Of a stretch of 64,000 bases of DNA, positions 37,326-49,153 are shown in pieces (position 1 is the stretch's first letter; every line of letters starts with the position of its first letter). This stretch comes from Acanthosoma haemorrhoidale (lineage: Eukaryota > Arthropoda > Insecta > Hemiptera > Acanthosomatidae), in NCBI GenBank assembly GCA_930367205.1, contig OV884015.1:32355288-32419287 (forward strand), given 5' to 3'. A program made the translations under genes and the position numbers. The notes below the pieces were generated by a model. It did no database searches and had not been told where the DNA came from. It saw only the letters and a program-made list of their open reading frames with translations.

Positions 37326-38729
37326 CATTGTTGGCCTGAGAACATTGCTTGCATCAATAGTTTTCGAGAAATTCAGAACCAAATATATATCGTGTGATAT
37401 ATAATATTCAGTGTCATAGTAAGAACTCAGAGTTAAATTCAACAGAATAATGATCACAATGATGCTATTACAAAGATTGTCTATACATAAATATCGTGTT
37501 ATATAATTGGTATTTTTGTATTCATATTGTTAAACTTTTCTATAACAAACAGTTTGTGGGGCTTATTATTGGTATCGACTAAATGATATTATTCATTGTA
37601 AATCCATTTATTCTTCTTCTTAATTTAGTTTTATTATGTAACCTATTTGCAATTATTATTTTCCGCTTTATATCACTAATTTGTTGAGGTAAAATTACTA
37701 CTCCCCCCCCTCCACACTGCAACAGTTCTAGCATGACTACTACGGATCCACAAACATTAGGAAGCCGCAAACTCCAATTTATCCAGGATCTCTTGGTGCA
37801 GGTTGAAGATATTGTTCTATTACTGAAGGTATCGAGCGGCACATATCACGCAACCTTGCCGTGGTGAAGTTCCTAGGCTGAGGACTAAGTAACAAGTTGT
37901 AGGTGTGATACCAGGCAGTATTGTATGGGATTTATTTACCCCACGTGCGGTCTAAAGCACAAAGTACACTCGATACAGTGTCGTACAACTTCGGCCACCG
38001 TGGATTACAGTTCCTTCACACACTCGAATCGTTAATACTGAGGTTGGTTCGTAGTTCACTCACCCTGACAACCAGGATTTTGTCAATAAAATATTGTTAA
38101 CTAAACCCAATAAACAAAATAATAACTCAGCTTATTAACCAGTAAATTATGCCAGTTTATTTTTTTTTTTATTAGCTAGAAATATAAAATAATTATTATT
38201 ATAGTGTTATTATACATACGGTGTCGAATTATTATTAACGAATTCACAAGTTTATTCTTTACCTTATGTTTATTGAGTTATTTAGCAAACGAAGAAATGG
38301 GAAGTTAATGGCTATAAAACCACATACCTTTGGACTAGATAAACATTTTAGCAAATATTTAGTGGAAGGACTTCAAATTAATTAATTTAAAGATTTTGAT
38401 TTTAATGTTATATAATCTATTATTAAAACTAAATACCTTTATTTTTACATTAGTTCTGCGGAAGCATGAGAACCGAATCCAAACAATAAATAAAAGACGT
38501 GAAGGGAACGCTTGTCCTAGGGGGTGACTGGAGTGGGGATGAGCCGAGGTATATGGTGTCAGAGCTCTTTAGCCTACCCGCCTTGGCGCCGGATGGGCCT
38601 TCTACTATCTTTGTGTATTCTGTGGCAGGAACGGTGTGCAAGGAGTATAAAACAAGACCTACATCCCCCCTCAAAAAAAAGGTGGTTTTATATATAAAGG
38701 AATAATTATCGCTTCAAGAGTTTGATTTA
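37326..38729. other. AT-rich stretch without recognised gene
   Basis: Nothing named was found; a short GC-rich patch at 38500-38660 has no family match. Confidence 0.35.
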
Positions 38730-39585
38730 AATAACATAATTAATGATTAACTTAATCATAAACGCAAGTTTAGTGATTCTAGATGGAACCGTAATGGTTC
38801 CGAAGATATCCTCTTTTCTCTTGAACTTTAACCTCCTATTTCTACCATCGTGGTGCGTATGATCCGTCTCTTCCCGCCCATCCTGTGATAGTGATGATAA
38901 TCCATATTTATTCTTTAGAAGAGATCGTTTATCTTTTATCCGTCTTCTATTGTAAAACTTTTCTTCCTTCACATTATCTTCAAAGACCTTTCTGTAGCTA
39001 TTTATAGTCGAATTCCAATCACAATTATCTTCTGTTTCCACTTCTTCATCTCAAGTGGTTTCTGGTTTAAAAATCACTGTTTCACCTTTGAATTTTTCTT
39101 GGTTGTTATCTACAGGATCTGTATCGTTCTCTTTTTGCTGATTCTTAGGTATCTATAGTTCTTTCTTGGACTTAAAAATCTTCCAATTTTTCTTCGCTTA
39201 TATTTTTTGTTTCCTTTTGATTTTCGTTTAATTTCTGTTGATTTTTATTTGCTTCCTCAAGTTTTTTATTGGCAGTTTTAATGTCTTCCCTCGCACTTTC
39301 TATATATCTTTTGATGCCATTCCTGAATTATTATAGTCTTTCCATCATGATTAGTATAATTTCTTCGGTAAATGATTGTGATGCATTATCTGCCTCAAAT
39401 CCTTAGAAATCTTCGTCACATTCAGTTCTCGTAACATTTTCCTCGGGGTCTTTCTCTCTTGACTTCTCATCGGCACCCTTTAGCGGTATGTTAGGCCCTA
39501 GCATCATTATCCAACAAAGATGGACAATAAAAAAAGATAAATAAATAAAAAAAATTTTTTCAAAGGTTAAAAATTCACAGCGCAC
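38730..39585 (-). pseudogene. Decayed charged coiled-coil ORF of unknown family
   Basis: Reading the minus strand from 39585, one frame with a few stops gives LGPNIPLKGADEKSREKDPE, NASQSFTEEIILIMMERL and ESAREDIKTANKKLEEANK followed by QQKLNENQKETKNISEEKLE, a strongly charged coiled coil. After a frameshift near 39175 it continues through NNQEKFKGETVIFKPETT into a 104-codon frame (39041-38727) rich in Arg/Lys (NRRRIKDKRSLLKNKYGLSS). The consistent Glu/Lys/Asn composition across breaks implies a former protein of about 280 residues. No family recognised; a transposon-encoded gag- or ORF1-like protein is possible. The adjacent solo LTR begins 145 bases away. Confidence 0.45.
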
Positions 39586-39730
39586 AAAAGTACTTAAGGG
39601 TTAATTACAATACCTTTAACGCACAACCAACAAGTCAAAACCAAATTCAATGAAGAATGCACTAAATTTTTTATTTTATGAATTAAGAATAAAAATCCAG
39701 CATAAAAAATATTAAAACGTTAATGTCTAT

Positions 39731-40590
39731 TGTCGGGTCGTCACTAGGGGGGGGGGTGCCTGGTTACCCTAGCCCTGGTGATAAAGTGAGGGTTGTTTGA
39801 GTTTACAGCCTGGACAATCGTTTCATGACGGTCTTACTATCTGACTCCATATTTGATAGGTATATGCCCCGACAATGCACTATGTTCAGGAGAAGAGGTA
39901 TAGGGTAGGTAGGTAGTTTTTGTGGTCTTCGAATGACCACGAATTCACACTCGGTATCTGAGGGTAGCGAAATCCGTCCGGATCCCAAAGGCGAGTGTGA
40001 ACCGGAGAGAGGCAGACTGAATTTTCACGGGAGACACTGCTTGGTAAGTTTGCAGGGCCGCGGCAACCGTTGTCCACTAGTGAGAGGTCTCTCCTAAGGA
40101 GGTGCTAGATTTAGCGAGACGAAGGCAGAGATTCCCACTAGGAAGGTGTGGGGTCTGACAACGCCGGACTAAAACGTAGCGAGGCGAGAAGAAGAAGAGA
40201 AGTAGAGGATTTTCATAAAGAAGCAGCCAAGCTTCAGAGTTTCAAGCGGGGGTAGCCACGAACCAGGAGAATGATTTACAGGGGCCAGACCACCGGCTTA
40301 AATACCCAGCTAGCCTTGCCCTTAGCCAATCATCATCGGCATTGTTGTGACCAATGATGTGGCTTTCCTTTGTTCCCTGCTAGAGGCTGGAAGGGTTCTG
40401 TCGAGGGTCTGGGCATCATACCTGACTACAGCTGGTGTCCCAGCTCATATAACTAATTGGCACCCCGCATTTTTTATTGCTTAACACATTTACAATGATT
40501 TACATTTTGTTCATGTTATTTACATTTGTTTACAATATATATACAATAGAGTATAGGGTGATTTATCTTATGTAGTTAGCGGTCGCTACA
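39731..40590 (-). mobile_element. Solo LTR, 860 bp, TSD TCTAT
   Basis: The segment starts TGTCGGGTCGTC and ends GGTCGCTACA, flanked on both sides by TCTAT (39726-39730 and 40591-40595), the 5-bp target duplication of an LTR element. Read on the minus strand it begins TGTAGCGACCGCTAACTA and ends CCCGACA, the same termini as the LTRs at 53364 and 55845, so that is its sense orientation. Its core is shared with the LTRs at 44708 and 49154 (GTGCCCCGACA, TGCACTATGTTCAGG). No internal region is attached, so it arose by LTR-LTR recombination. Confidence 0.88.
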
Positions 40591-40595
40591 TCTAT

Positions 40596-41297
40596 AAAAA
40601 AAAAAGTTGTATTAATTTTTTTTTTTGCTAATCAACTTTTTCAATCTATCTGAAATCAGATAATTATATTCCCCACAAAGAATGACACTGAATGCGGTAT
40701 GTAAATTTGGACTCTAAGTTAAGCTGTCGTAGAAGTATCTACACTCTTAACTGCATTATAATGTCGCCTAATCATTACTTAGGCACCAGAATTATAATGC
40801 ATTCACCCCTTGACAAAGATTGGCAATACCTTCGACTTCAATGTGACGATTAAAACAAAAAGGAAATATGTCTGATCAGGATCAATAATGTGCCATAAAA
40901 TAATGAGTACAGTACTGAGCCTAGTTTGATAGGTTTCTCTGTTGGCCGAGAAAGAGGCATATTAAAAACTTTTGATTACCTTCTCTCGCCACTTATCACC
41001 ACTACCCATGACATTAATGAACTCAACACCAGTTAGCATTTAAGTTAGTTTTAAGTAGTGCTATTTCCTAAGTCTCCGTCATAAGCTATTACGTCAATTA
41101 TGTTCGTTAGTCAAGTACTCAATTAAAAAGAATTAATGGAATAAAGTATCGATTTTTCCGCTTGATTGTTTTTGTTCAGGTATTTACTTTATAACCCCCC
41201 CCCCCCTCACTAAATACCTGGTATTTTATCTATTCATTTTCATTAAAAGTATTTATAAATAAGGCAAATGTAAGCTAAAACAATGTTATTAATTAAT
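40596..41297. other. AT-rich stretch, nothing recognised
   Basis: No coding or repeat similarity seen apart from a C-run near 41197. Confidence 0.4.
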
Positions 41298-41365
41298 TTT
41301 TTTTTTTTTCCTCAGCTCTCAAACTTATAAAAATAGGATGTGGGAAAAATAAAGAAAAAATATTT
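41298..41365 (-). mobile_element. LINE family C 3' tip
   Basis: A T-run followed by CTCAGCTCTCAAACTTATAA and GGATGTGGGAAAAATAAAG matches the tails of the copies at 18634 and 21547. The match ends after about 68 bases. Confidence 0.65.
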
Positions 41366-44329
41366 GCGAATAACACTGTAGTATATAGGCTGCCTATAAA
41401 CATTCAGAATAATTTGATGACGCTTTTAAGAACAGAGATGCTTACATTAAAAAGTTAATCTACCCTCTTCGGACTCAGCAATGGTGAGTAAATTAGTCTA
41501 GCTGAAGATGGAGGCAGTTTGAGGATGCGAATGGTGTATGGTGCAGTGTGAGTAAAGGAGGAAGTTAGTTGGGAGACCCGCTAATGCTCCAGAAATCCAT
41601 TACATACATCTTGGGTGAATCATAGATGAGGGAGAGTTCTACGAGAGCTTTGCGGGCCTGATCAAACATTTAGCCAAGCTGAGATGTGGCCGGCCGCTTC
41701 CTCTTGTTTCTATTATTTTTTTTTTTTAATAGATGATATAATTCATACAATATAGACCTATATATGAAGAGCAGAGATCCCCTTAATTCACCTGCAGGAA
41801 TGTCTCCTTCAATGCAAAGGAAAAGCAAGCGTGGATCACGTAGATGACATAGTGTGAGAGTCACAGACGCTCAAGAGGGATACTGACCAGTGTCAGACAT
41901 TTCAGTGACGGGAAAAGAAATTTCGAGTCTTTCCAGCTAATTAATTGATTTAATTATAAACGTTTTGCCAAAATTCACCTGTCTTCAGGACTTCATAACT
42001 GTCTCAAAATTGCTGATTAAATCGTTAAAAACGTATTGATAGTCACTGGTTAAAATTTAATGTAAATGCCAAGTAATGTTAACAATTTTTATTATGAGAG
42101 CCAAGAGACGCCTAGATCTTGGCAATACGTTGATAAATAAATATCATAATTCGCCGAGAAGCACAAGGCTTACATTTGAGGGGGGAAAACTAGGAGGCCT
42201 ACATGCTTATTAAAATTTAAACACCAACATTTTCTATAGTATCTGGTATCTGGTAAGATAATGTTAAATAGTTGGTGAAGTGAACTATCCTTGGAAGAAG
42301 TAACAGTTTTAGTAGTTACACCCAAATAGACGAAGCATAGTGGGATCTATTATCGATCACATACAATAATTGCTTCATTAGACTGGAGTAGTTGGAGGGG
42401 GTGCAAGAAGCACCCGCTTAACAAACTCCCCGCTAACCACACACCTTGAGGAGCTTAGCTATTGCAATTAGGTCATGTTTGTGCTATTCAAAGGCAAATA
42501 CGGCAGTACGTCATTAGCTGCTATATCCGAATAACGGTTGGAAACTGAAATATTCTTCCTCTGTTTCTCGTTCAAAATTTAAGTTCAATTGAACCGGATG
42601 AGAAAAAAAACTTAAACTGTTACGTATTATAATTTAAATTATCTATAGACGCACTTCAGTAGTCCTCATATATTGATATTATGATACCTAACATTATTGT
42701 AAGACGACAAAATATTGCTAACGAAGTAGTTGCTTAGTAAAAGGATTTTCACTTATTCTAGGTAACTTACCACGTTAGAAAGCTGTGAACAAGTTTACAA
42801 AGGTACAATACAAACCATAATTGATGAACTTTCATGCTCAAACGCGAGCATGGGGAACCATTCCAGTACGAGGATTGGCACACATGGACACTTTCATCGT
42901 CACTGTTAAGAAGATACATCAGCATGATAGCGGTACTATGATAGGGTCTACATCTCGTTCGTACTGCAATCATGCGGTAGCACCCAACCCACAGTCGAAC
43001 TTTTGCTCACATGCCCAAAACAAAGAAGTAATGGAGGAATAACGACGTACTACTGTAACAAGCTAGGGAAAAAAATCACTTAACAAAATTAATGATTTAA
43101 TTTTAAAAGGTCATAGAAAAGAATATAAATTATTCTTTAAATACTGATTCGACTAGTTTTATTTATTAATTTATTTCTTCTTCTTAATCCTCGTCTATGT
43201 AAATAGTTCAGAGTGCCATCCACCATACCTGTGTATAATATAATTACTGGTACAATATATCTCTTATCGTAAAAACTGTCATTTTTTTGTTTATTTATGA
43301 AGTAATACGTAATTATTTGTAATTTTAAATTCGTGATAATAGTCGCACTTTATTAATTAGCATTTTTTGGTAAATAAGGATGCCAGGCATGGGGCTGATG
43401 CCCTAAAATATAGTTGTTTATTTTCATTTCCCTTCTCTGCTTGGCTCATTGGAAAAGGATTATAATTTTGACTGCTTTTTGTTTAATGATGAAGATCCTC
43501 TTAGTTGCAATTACTGCCTCAGTCCACTCTTGTTAAGTCCCACTTACATATTAGATATTTTATAAGGGAATACATACTAACATACGTTGCCTCTGGAGGG
43601 TCTAGATTAACGTATAAATAATTCTCTCGGTCCAGTGTCGACCCACCACACCAGAACCGTGACCTTTAAGGCCCCGAATAACGGCACCGCTCGCTCACCT
43701 ACAAACTCCACCCCTCTGCTCAAAATTATTTCTCCTAGCGAAAAAAAAAATCTGACTTTTCTTAATAAAATTTTTATAAGCATTTACATGTAAGTTGGTT
43801 TTTATAACTGATTTTATTAATCTGTAAAGATTAATTAAATTACACGTTATTCACCAGGTATTCTAGTGGATAGCCACAACACAAACAATAAACTTATCTA
43901 GAAAGTAACCTTCACAAACTAAACACAGCTAAGTAACCTCCTCACAACAAACACAGCTAGCTAGATCTCAGCTGGAGTTTACACATATGTTAGTCTAATG
44001 AATTTTTACACAGCATAAGCCAACTGACATAGTGCGTTGGTTTCCAGGTTAGTTATTTCTAGAACTAATTACGGTGAACCGGGTTCATCATTCTAACGAG
44101 AGAGTATTTGCTCGAATAACAAAAAAAATCCTTTACACGACGAATACATTCCTTATTAGACAATCGAATAAAAAATTAAGGCATATCAACGAAGCCGGAA
44201 TCTGGTGAATTTTGACCCCAGTGAAAAGCTGTATCATCTCTGCACTAACTTCGATTTACTTGTGAAAATCCACATTATATGAACAATATAATTACATCTG
44301 TTCCATATATATAATATAGAACAGAGTTG
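41366..44329. other. AT-rich stretch without recognised gene
   Basis: Several short ORFs without recognisable similarity. A patch at 41480-41690 may be a degraded LINE piece on the minus strand, too weak to name. Confidence 0.3.
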
Positions 44330-44420
44330 TTCGGGAATGTAAACAAAAGGACACGAACCCGGGACCTCCCTAATATCTAGTTCGGCTCTATCACCCGATA
44401 TAGTCTGCACGAGTGAAGGA
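44330..44420 (-). repeat. tRNA-derived SINE head
   Basis: On the minus strand CTATATCGGGTGATAGAGCC (44384-44403) resembles a pol III A box, and CCCGGGTTCGTGTCC (44349-44363) is a good B box, 35 bases apart. No acceptor stem closes the structure, so it is read as a SINE promoter head and not a tRNA gene. Confidence 0.5.
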
Positions 44421-44707
44421 TTTTCACAATATGAGTCCTCTTGCTCACTTGAGGGCTAATACATTCTCACACGGTGTAAACCTGTATTTTTTTCTTTGAC
44501 TAAATTAATAATTATAAATAATAGTAGGGGCTACACCACGATGAAAAATTACATTTGAGAAGAATATACTTTCATCATAGACTTCAAAAATAACTTGGAA
44601 TACTCGCTAAATAAGCTCGTTGTAGTCACCCGGGAATTGTGTATACAAAACATTCAACTTGATTTGATTTAGCTATCTATAAATTATTTAATCTGTTCAT
44701 TTTTATT

Positions 44708-45539
44708 TGTTGGGTTAGATGTCGAATATCCCCAAGGTGGGGAGGAGACGCCTACCGCGGGCTAGGGTCACTACAACCTCTAGCCGCCATCCAGTGAGCA
44801 CCAAGAAAGAGATAAGGCGGGTGGACATGTGGTCTCTCACCCTGGCTGCCGGCCTAGTCGGCGGGCAGCCTAATTCTTTTTGATCTTAAAAAGTGTGCCC
44901 CGACAGTGCACTATGTTCAGGAAAAAAGGAACAGGGTAGGTTTATAGGTAGTTTGTGTGGTCTTGGAATGACCACCTATTTACACTCGGTGTCTAGGTAG
45001 GTGAAAACCGTCCGGATCCAAAAGGCGAGTGTGATGCGGAGAGAAGCAGATTGGATTGCCGTGGGAGACGCTACTAGGTAAAGTTTGTAGGGCCACGGCA
45101 ACCGTCGTCTGCGAGGGAGAGGTCTCTCCCAAGGTGCTAGTTTTAGCGAGACGAAGGCAGAGATTCCCACTACGAAAGTACTACGCTGGACTAAAACATA
45201 GCGAGGTTAGGAGAGAGAGAGATGCAGAGGTAGTTGAATGAGAAGGCCATAGTTTGAGTAGAGTAGCAAGCGCCAGTGCAGAGAGAGGGAGAGAGAGAAG
45301 TGTTCTAGGTGCCGGTTTGGTTCTTTCTACCGTCCAACCTAAGATGCTCGGGTTATATAGGCAGGCCAGCCGTGGTGGGGATGGTTCCCCACCTGCGGCT
45401 GTTTCCCCCACTAGCTTCTCCCCACTCTCCGCCTGACGTCATAAGCTTTATTACAAAAATATGGAAACGTAGATAGATATTTTCTGGGCCGGGAAGAGGG
45501 TAACTACTAATTATTCGTAATTAAGAGGTAGCCACAACA
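44708..45539 (-). mobile_element. Solo LTR, 832 bp, TSD TTATT
   Basis: Starts TGTTGGGTTAGATG and ends AGCCACAACA, with TTATT on both sides (44703-44707, 45540-45544). The central part (from GTGCCCCGACAGTGCAC at 44896 to about 45175) matches the solo LTRs at 39731 and 49154; the outer parts differ, so it is a subfamily. By its shared core the sense strand is minus. Its first 75 bases recur inverted at 12488-12556. Confidence 0.88.
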
Positions 45540-45544
45540 TTATT

Positions 45545-46129
45545 TATTTATATTAATGTTTGTTAAGTTTATTATCATAGTATTTATAAATTCAGATCAT
45601 TAGTACATATGTACAACGTCATAGTAAAATGAAACACTATTAGTATTGAATGGACTTGTAGATTGGCTCAGATGTCTACATATGAGATTGCTGTTTTTCT
45701 TAAACATTCCCAATTTAGCCATTACTGATTTGTTGTATGATGCTAGCCACAGGCCTAACTTTCTGAGTTATCAGTAGTTTAAAAAAGAAAAATACACCGA
45801 GATTTATCATAAAATGATACAGAATTGACACTTTTGTACATGTATGTATGTACATGTCGCGCTTGTAATATCAGTTCCGATGTATTACATCTAGACCCGG
45901 TTCTATTTCTTTGTCGTCTCGTTATTATTTTTAGATATCTACCTGGCCATCGAGCCGGATATCGACTGTTGCTTATGAGTTGTCGCTAGCGGGAGTATCG
46001 CCCCTCCCCGCTGGCGGTGACACATTGTTCATTGTCACAATCGATTGATCAAATACTTAAATAAATATTGACGCTCTGGCCTGATTAATTTCGGAAGTTA
46101 TGAGTATTAGTATGGTCACGGTGGCAATG
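45545..46129. other. AT-rich stretch, nothing recognised
   Basis: A patch with GCTAGCGGGAGTATCGCCCC near 45990 is GC-rich but unassigned. Confidence 0.3.
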
Positions 46130-46720
46130 TTTATTGTTTGTTTGTTTATATCCCCTTGTTACAAATTAATATATGACACAAAATATAGATCTACAAACGA
46201 GTCTATTTACAATTGCTTCATTATATTTCCTGTGGCTTGGCTACATTTTATACAAATTCTGTTTTCTACTAATAGTGATCTGGATTGTACATTATACATT
46301 AATGGACTGAATTTATTAAAAGTGACAGGGCTCACCTTATTCATCATAGACTTAAAACTAACGTTCATCTAACAATAAAAACTTAAACTAAATCTTTATC
46401 TGATTTTGCCATTGATGCGGGAGGGGTCGTGGGGCCGGTGGTAAACACTGGGTTTGTCAGGTGCTGCAACGTGTCACAAAACATGATGTGGGTGAGTTCA
46501 CCCAACGACGGCACACCAAGCAACGGGTGGAGGTCAGCGTTCTTTAACCTCTCGAGAGAGGTATGTCGGACCACTTTTCGTATGATTCCATTCTGTAAAT
46601 GTTGGAGAAATTTGGCTGTATAGTCAAGTGAGTAAATAGCGGGGCACCGTACAGCAGAGCTGGCGGAAGGACACATTCTTAGATGATCAGTTTGAGACCA
46701 TTTATAGATCATCAGTCTGA
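46130..46720 (-). pseudogene. LINE family B RT end and 3' UTR
   Basis: On the minus strand the frame up to 46383 reads LQHLQNGIIRKVVRHTSLER, LGELTHIMFCDTLQHLTNPV and F-T-T-G-P, the same RT C-terminal segment as at 12684 (LEQCQNGILMKVVRHTTFEQ). A second frame upstream (46640-46690) holds the PALLYGAP equivalent, so there is a frameshift. The 3' UTR (46130-46380) shares GATCTACAAACGAGTCTATT-type sequence with the element starting at 46755, showing two related insertions in a row. Confidence 0.65.
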
Positions 46721-46725
46721 TTAGC

Positions 46726-47240
46726 AGCTTTTTTTTTTTTTTTTTTTTTTTTTTCATAGCCACTTCAAACTTCCAGACAATTATATATAATTATAGATCC
46801 TCAGACGAATCTATTTACAAATTATTTTGTATTTCCTGTAGCATCACTACATTATATACAGGTTTTGTTATTTTATAGAAATTATGTAATTAATGTGGGC
46901 TTTTATCTCCTCAATCGGGTGAGAGAGATCGAAACCGTGTAGCAAGTACTTCTTGTTGGGCTTAGTACCACGGGGGGCGAATTATGAAAGGGGATTTTTG
47001 ATTCCCTAATTGCAGCAATTGTTTGCTGTTGGTCATGCACGCTGTGGCAGAGCACCTTTGTGTTCTGCTGTGTCTGTACTATTTTAAAGTTCTTAACGTT
47101 ATTATCAGCTAGTAACCTTGTGAGGTCGTAGCTGTTAATCCGCCCTAATATTAGGGGGGGTGGTGATTTGGGGGCAACAGGGGCGGCGGATGTGCTGGCC
47201 TCGGACTGAGCTTTCGAGTTTAGGGGCTTATATTATATAA
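46726..47240 (-). pseudogene. Jockey-like LINE ORF1 fragment with poly(A), next to family B copy
   Basis: A 29-base T-run (46726-46754) is the poly(A) of a second minus-strand insertion. A short UTR is followed by an ORF1 segment. In minus-strand order this reads LGRINSYDLTRLLADNNVKN, FKIVQTQQNTKVLC and IRESKIPFHNSPP, then, after a one-base shift, RGTKPNKKYLLHGFDLSHPI and EEIKAHINYI. This is the RRM-like middle of Jockey-clade ORF1 proteins. ORF1 lies almost directly against the 3' UTR, so the whole RT region is deleted in this copy. Confidence 0.65.
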
Positions 47241-48110
47241 TATAATTAACAGCTTTGTTACTTTACTTCATTGTTTATCAACGAGGGCGATTAGATTAGG
47301 CGAGGAGATTAAAACTTTAAAATTAAATAAATAATAATAGTTATCAAAAAATGAAGAAATTGTTAATAGGTGCCAGGCAGATGATGTTGATTATGGTAAC
47401 ATGTGATTAAGTGTTGTCTACTTAGATGTTTTAAAGAGAGTAAAAATACCCTCTGGCCAGACGCCGTTCAAACGCCTAGCCGGCAAACGTTCTGTTAAAA
47501 CAAATAAAGGTGTGGAGAGACAAAAAGTGTTGCACTACACTATCACTAAATGTCTGTCACACATTTTTGTGAGTTATTTCAGCAATGCTAAAACTTAAAA
47601 TGTATCAGCTACAGTCAATTCAAATAATACAGGATATTAGATGGAGTGGTGCAAATAAATAAATCTCTTGTCCAAGATGTCGTTTTTGTGAACGCTGTTG
47701 CTACTCCAGATTCTGTTCGCACTCATCTTCGAGTATCCTTCAGTCATCAAGATATTTCTGAGTTCCGGTAACGTCTAGGATCTAAGTTAAACATTACAAT
47801 ATAAATACTGAATGCGGCGTTGGAAATATTATAAAATAGATTTGTAACGCCCTCAGAAATACAAATGGTGGAACGGTACGGTTGGCAACACTATCTGCTG
47901 GTTATCCTTGGACAAAGGACACGCCTGCGGTCCAAGTCTTTGTCCAGGCTGTAAGTAGCTAATCCTTCTGGCCGGAGTGCCTACGTGTGCGTCCATTGTC
48001 TGTGCACAGCTGCTAATCTTATAATGGCCTTTTTCACCCTCACAGAATATAACATGAACATAGGAACTTTATAACCCGAATCATCCACATAGAAGAGTCA
48101 TGATAAATGT
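47241..48110. other. AT-rich stretch, nothing recognised
   Basis: No named feature; CCTAGCCGGCAAACG at 47476 resembles the inverted-repeat arm at 19858 but only over eight to ten bases. Confidence 0.3.
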
Positions 48111-48114
48111 CTTA

Positions 48115-48300
48115 AAATCCAAATATCGGACTGAAGATTCGTATCTCGTGAACTCAACCAACGCTTCGGACGATTGTATAGACTACTACACAATAAAACA
48201 CAAATCTATTTTAAAATATAATAAACCCATATTTCAAACATTGTGGACTTGTAGACTGGAACTAACAGAGAGGCAAAACATGATATTCATCCAATCCTCT
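48115..48300 (+). pseudogene. LINE family A RT fragment
   Basis: One frame reads NQRFGRLYRLLHNKTQIYFK, equivalent to NRRFGQLYRLLQRTSHLSIE in the copy at 51455. The sequence then continues in another frame with KPIFQTLWTCRLEL in place of KPI-TYGIELW. A short, frameshifted remnant. Confidence 0.5.
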
Positions 48301-48364
48301 TAACTTATAGCACTGACAACGGTAGGCAATGCACCTATCGTTAGGCCAAGGATCCTAAGTACGA

Positions 48365-48800
48365 GACAAAAATGAAAACCTTTATTTACAAGCATTCATG
48401 CAAAAGATTAAAAATAGGAAGGTACAATACAAAATTAGTGGCCACTGCTTCACAAGGCTGGAGCTATGGTTTTATTAATATATTTAATAAGAGAGCAGTG
48501 AAGTTTGAATGTGCAGTATAGTTAAACTATAAAGAATAACAAAAACAAAACGATACATATTTGAAAAGCATATAATCATAAATACACCATTCCTAGGTAA
48601 GGCAACTTTCTGGATTATGAGGAGGTGGTAGAATAAAAGGGGGTTATAAGTAACATAAGGGAGAGAATTGCACAGAGTGGTGGAGTGAATAAGAAAAGAG
48701 TGATTGAATGCTGCAGGAAGGGGTGTAAAGGTGAGACTGAAGGGATCATGTGTAGCGGGAGTAGTGTGAGGATTTGAAGAGTACGATATTGCAGATATAG
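48365..48800 (-). pseudogene. CR1/Jockey-like LINE RT C-terminus and 3' UTR
   Basis: On the minus strand DPFSLTFTPLPAAFNHSFLI followed by TTLCNSLPYVTYN resembles the last motif of CR1- and Jockey-type reverse transcriptases (K-HSFFPRT...WNSLP). A 3' UTR of about 230 bases follows, ending in AATAAAGGTTTTCATTTTTG. The conserved tryptophan before NSLP reads C here. Confidence 0.45.
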
Positions 48801-49153
48801 GGCGGTGATGAAAATGGGCTATACGAGATGTGTTACATACAAATTACAAGTTCTATACTATAACTTGAGAAATATTTTAATTCAGACAACACAACGTTAG
48901 GATACCTCACACAATAGTTGCCTTGTCACACTATAAAAATAGCAATAAATTAATTGAAAGCCTGGAAAGCATAGAACTTTACTTAGATTATCTATCATAT
49001 GATAATATCAAGAGAATAGAAGAAACCAAGATGGATGCTGAGAAACCTACACCCTCTATACATTCTAAACAAAACCAGGCATAGAGTAAAGTCAGCACGA
49101 TTAATTAGCTTTTTTTTTTTGACAGTTGTGCTTCATACAAACAATTTCACATG

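Noticed and set aside
42767..43042. Overlapping 68- and 73-codon frames on opposite strands
   Set aside because: No family resemblance, no splice context; consistent with chance.
44330..44420. tRNA gene
   Set aside because: Good B box, but no cloverleaf; read as a SINE head.
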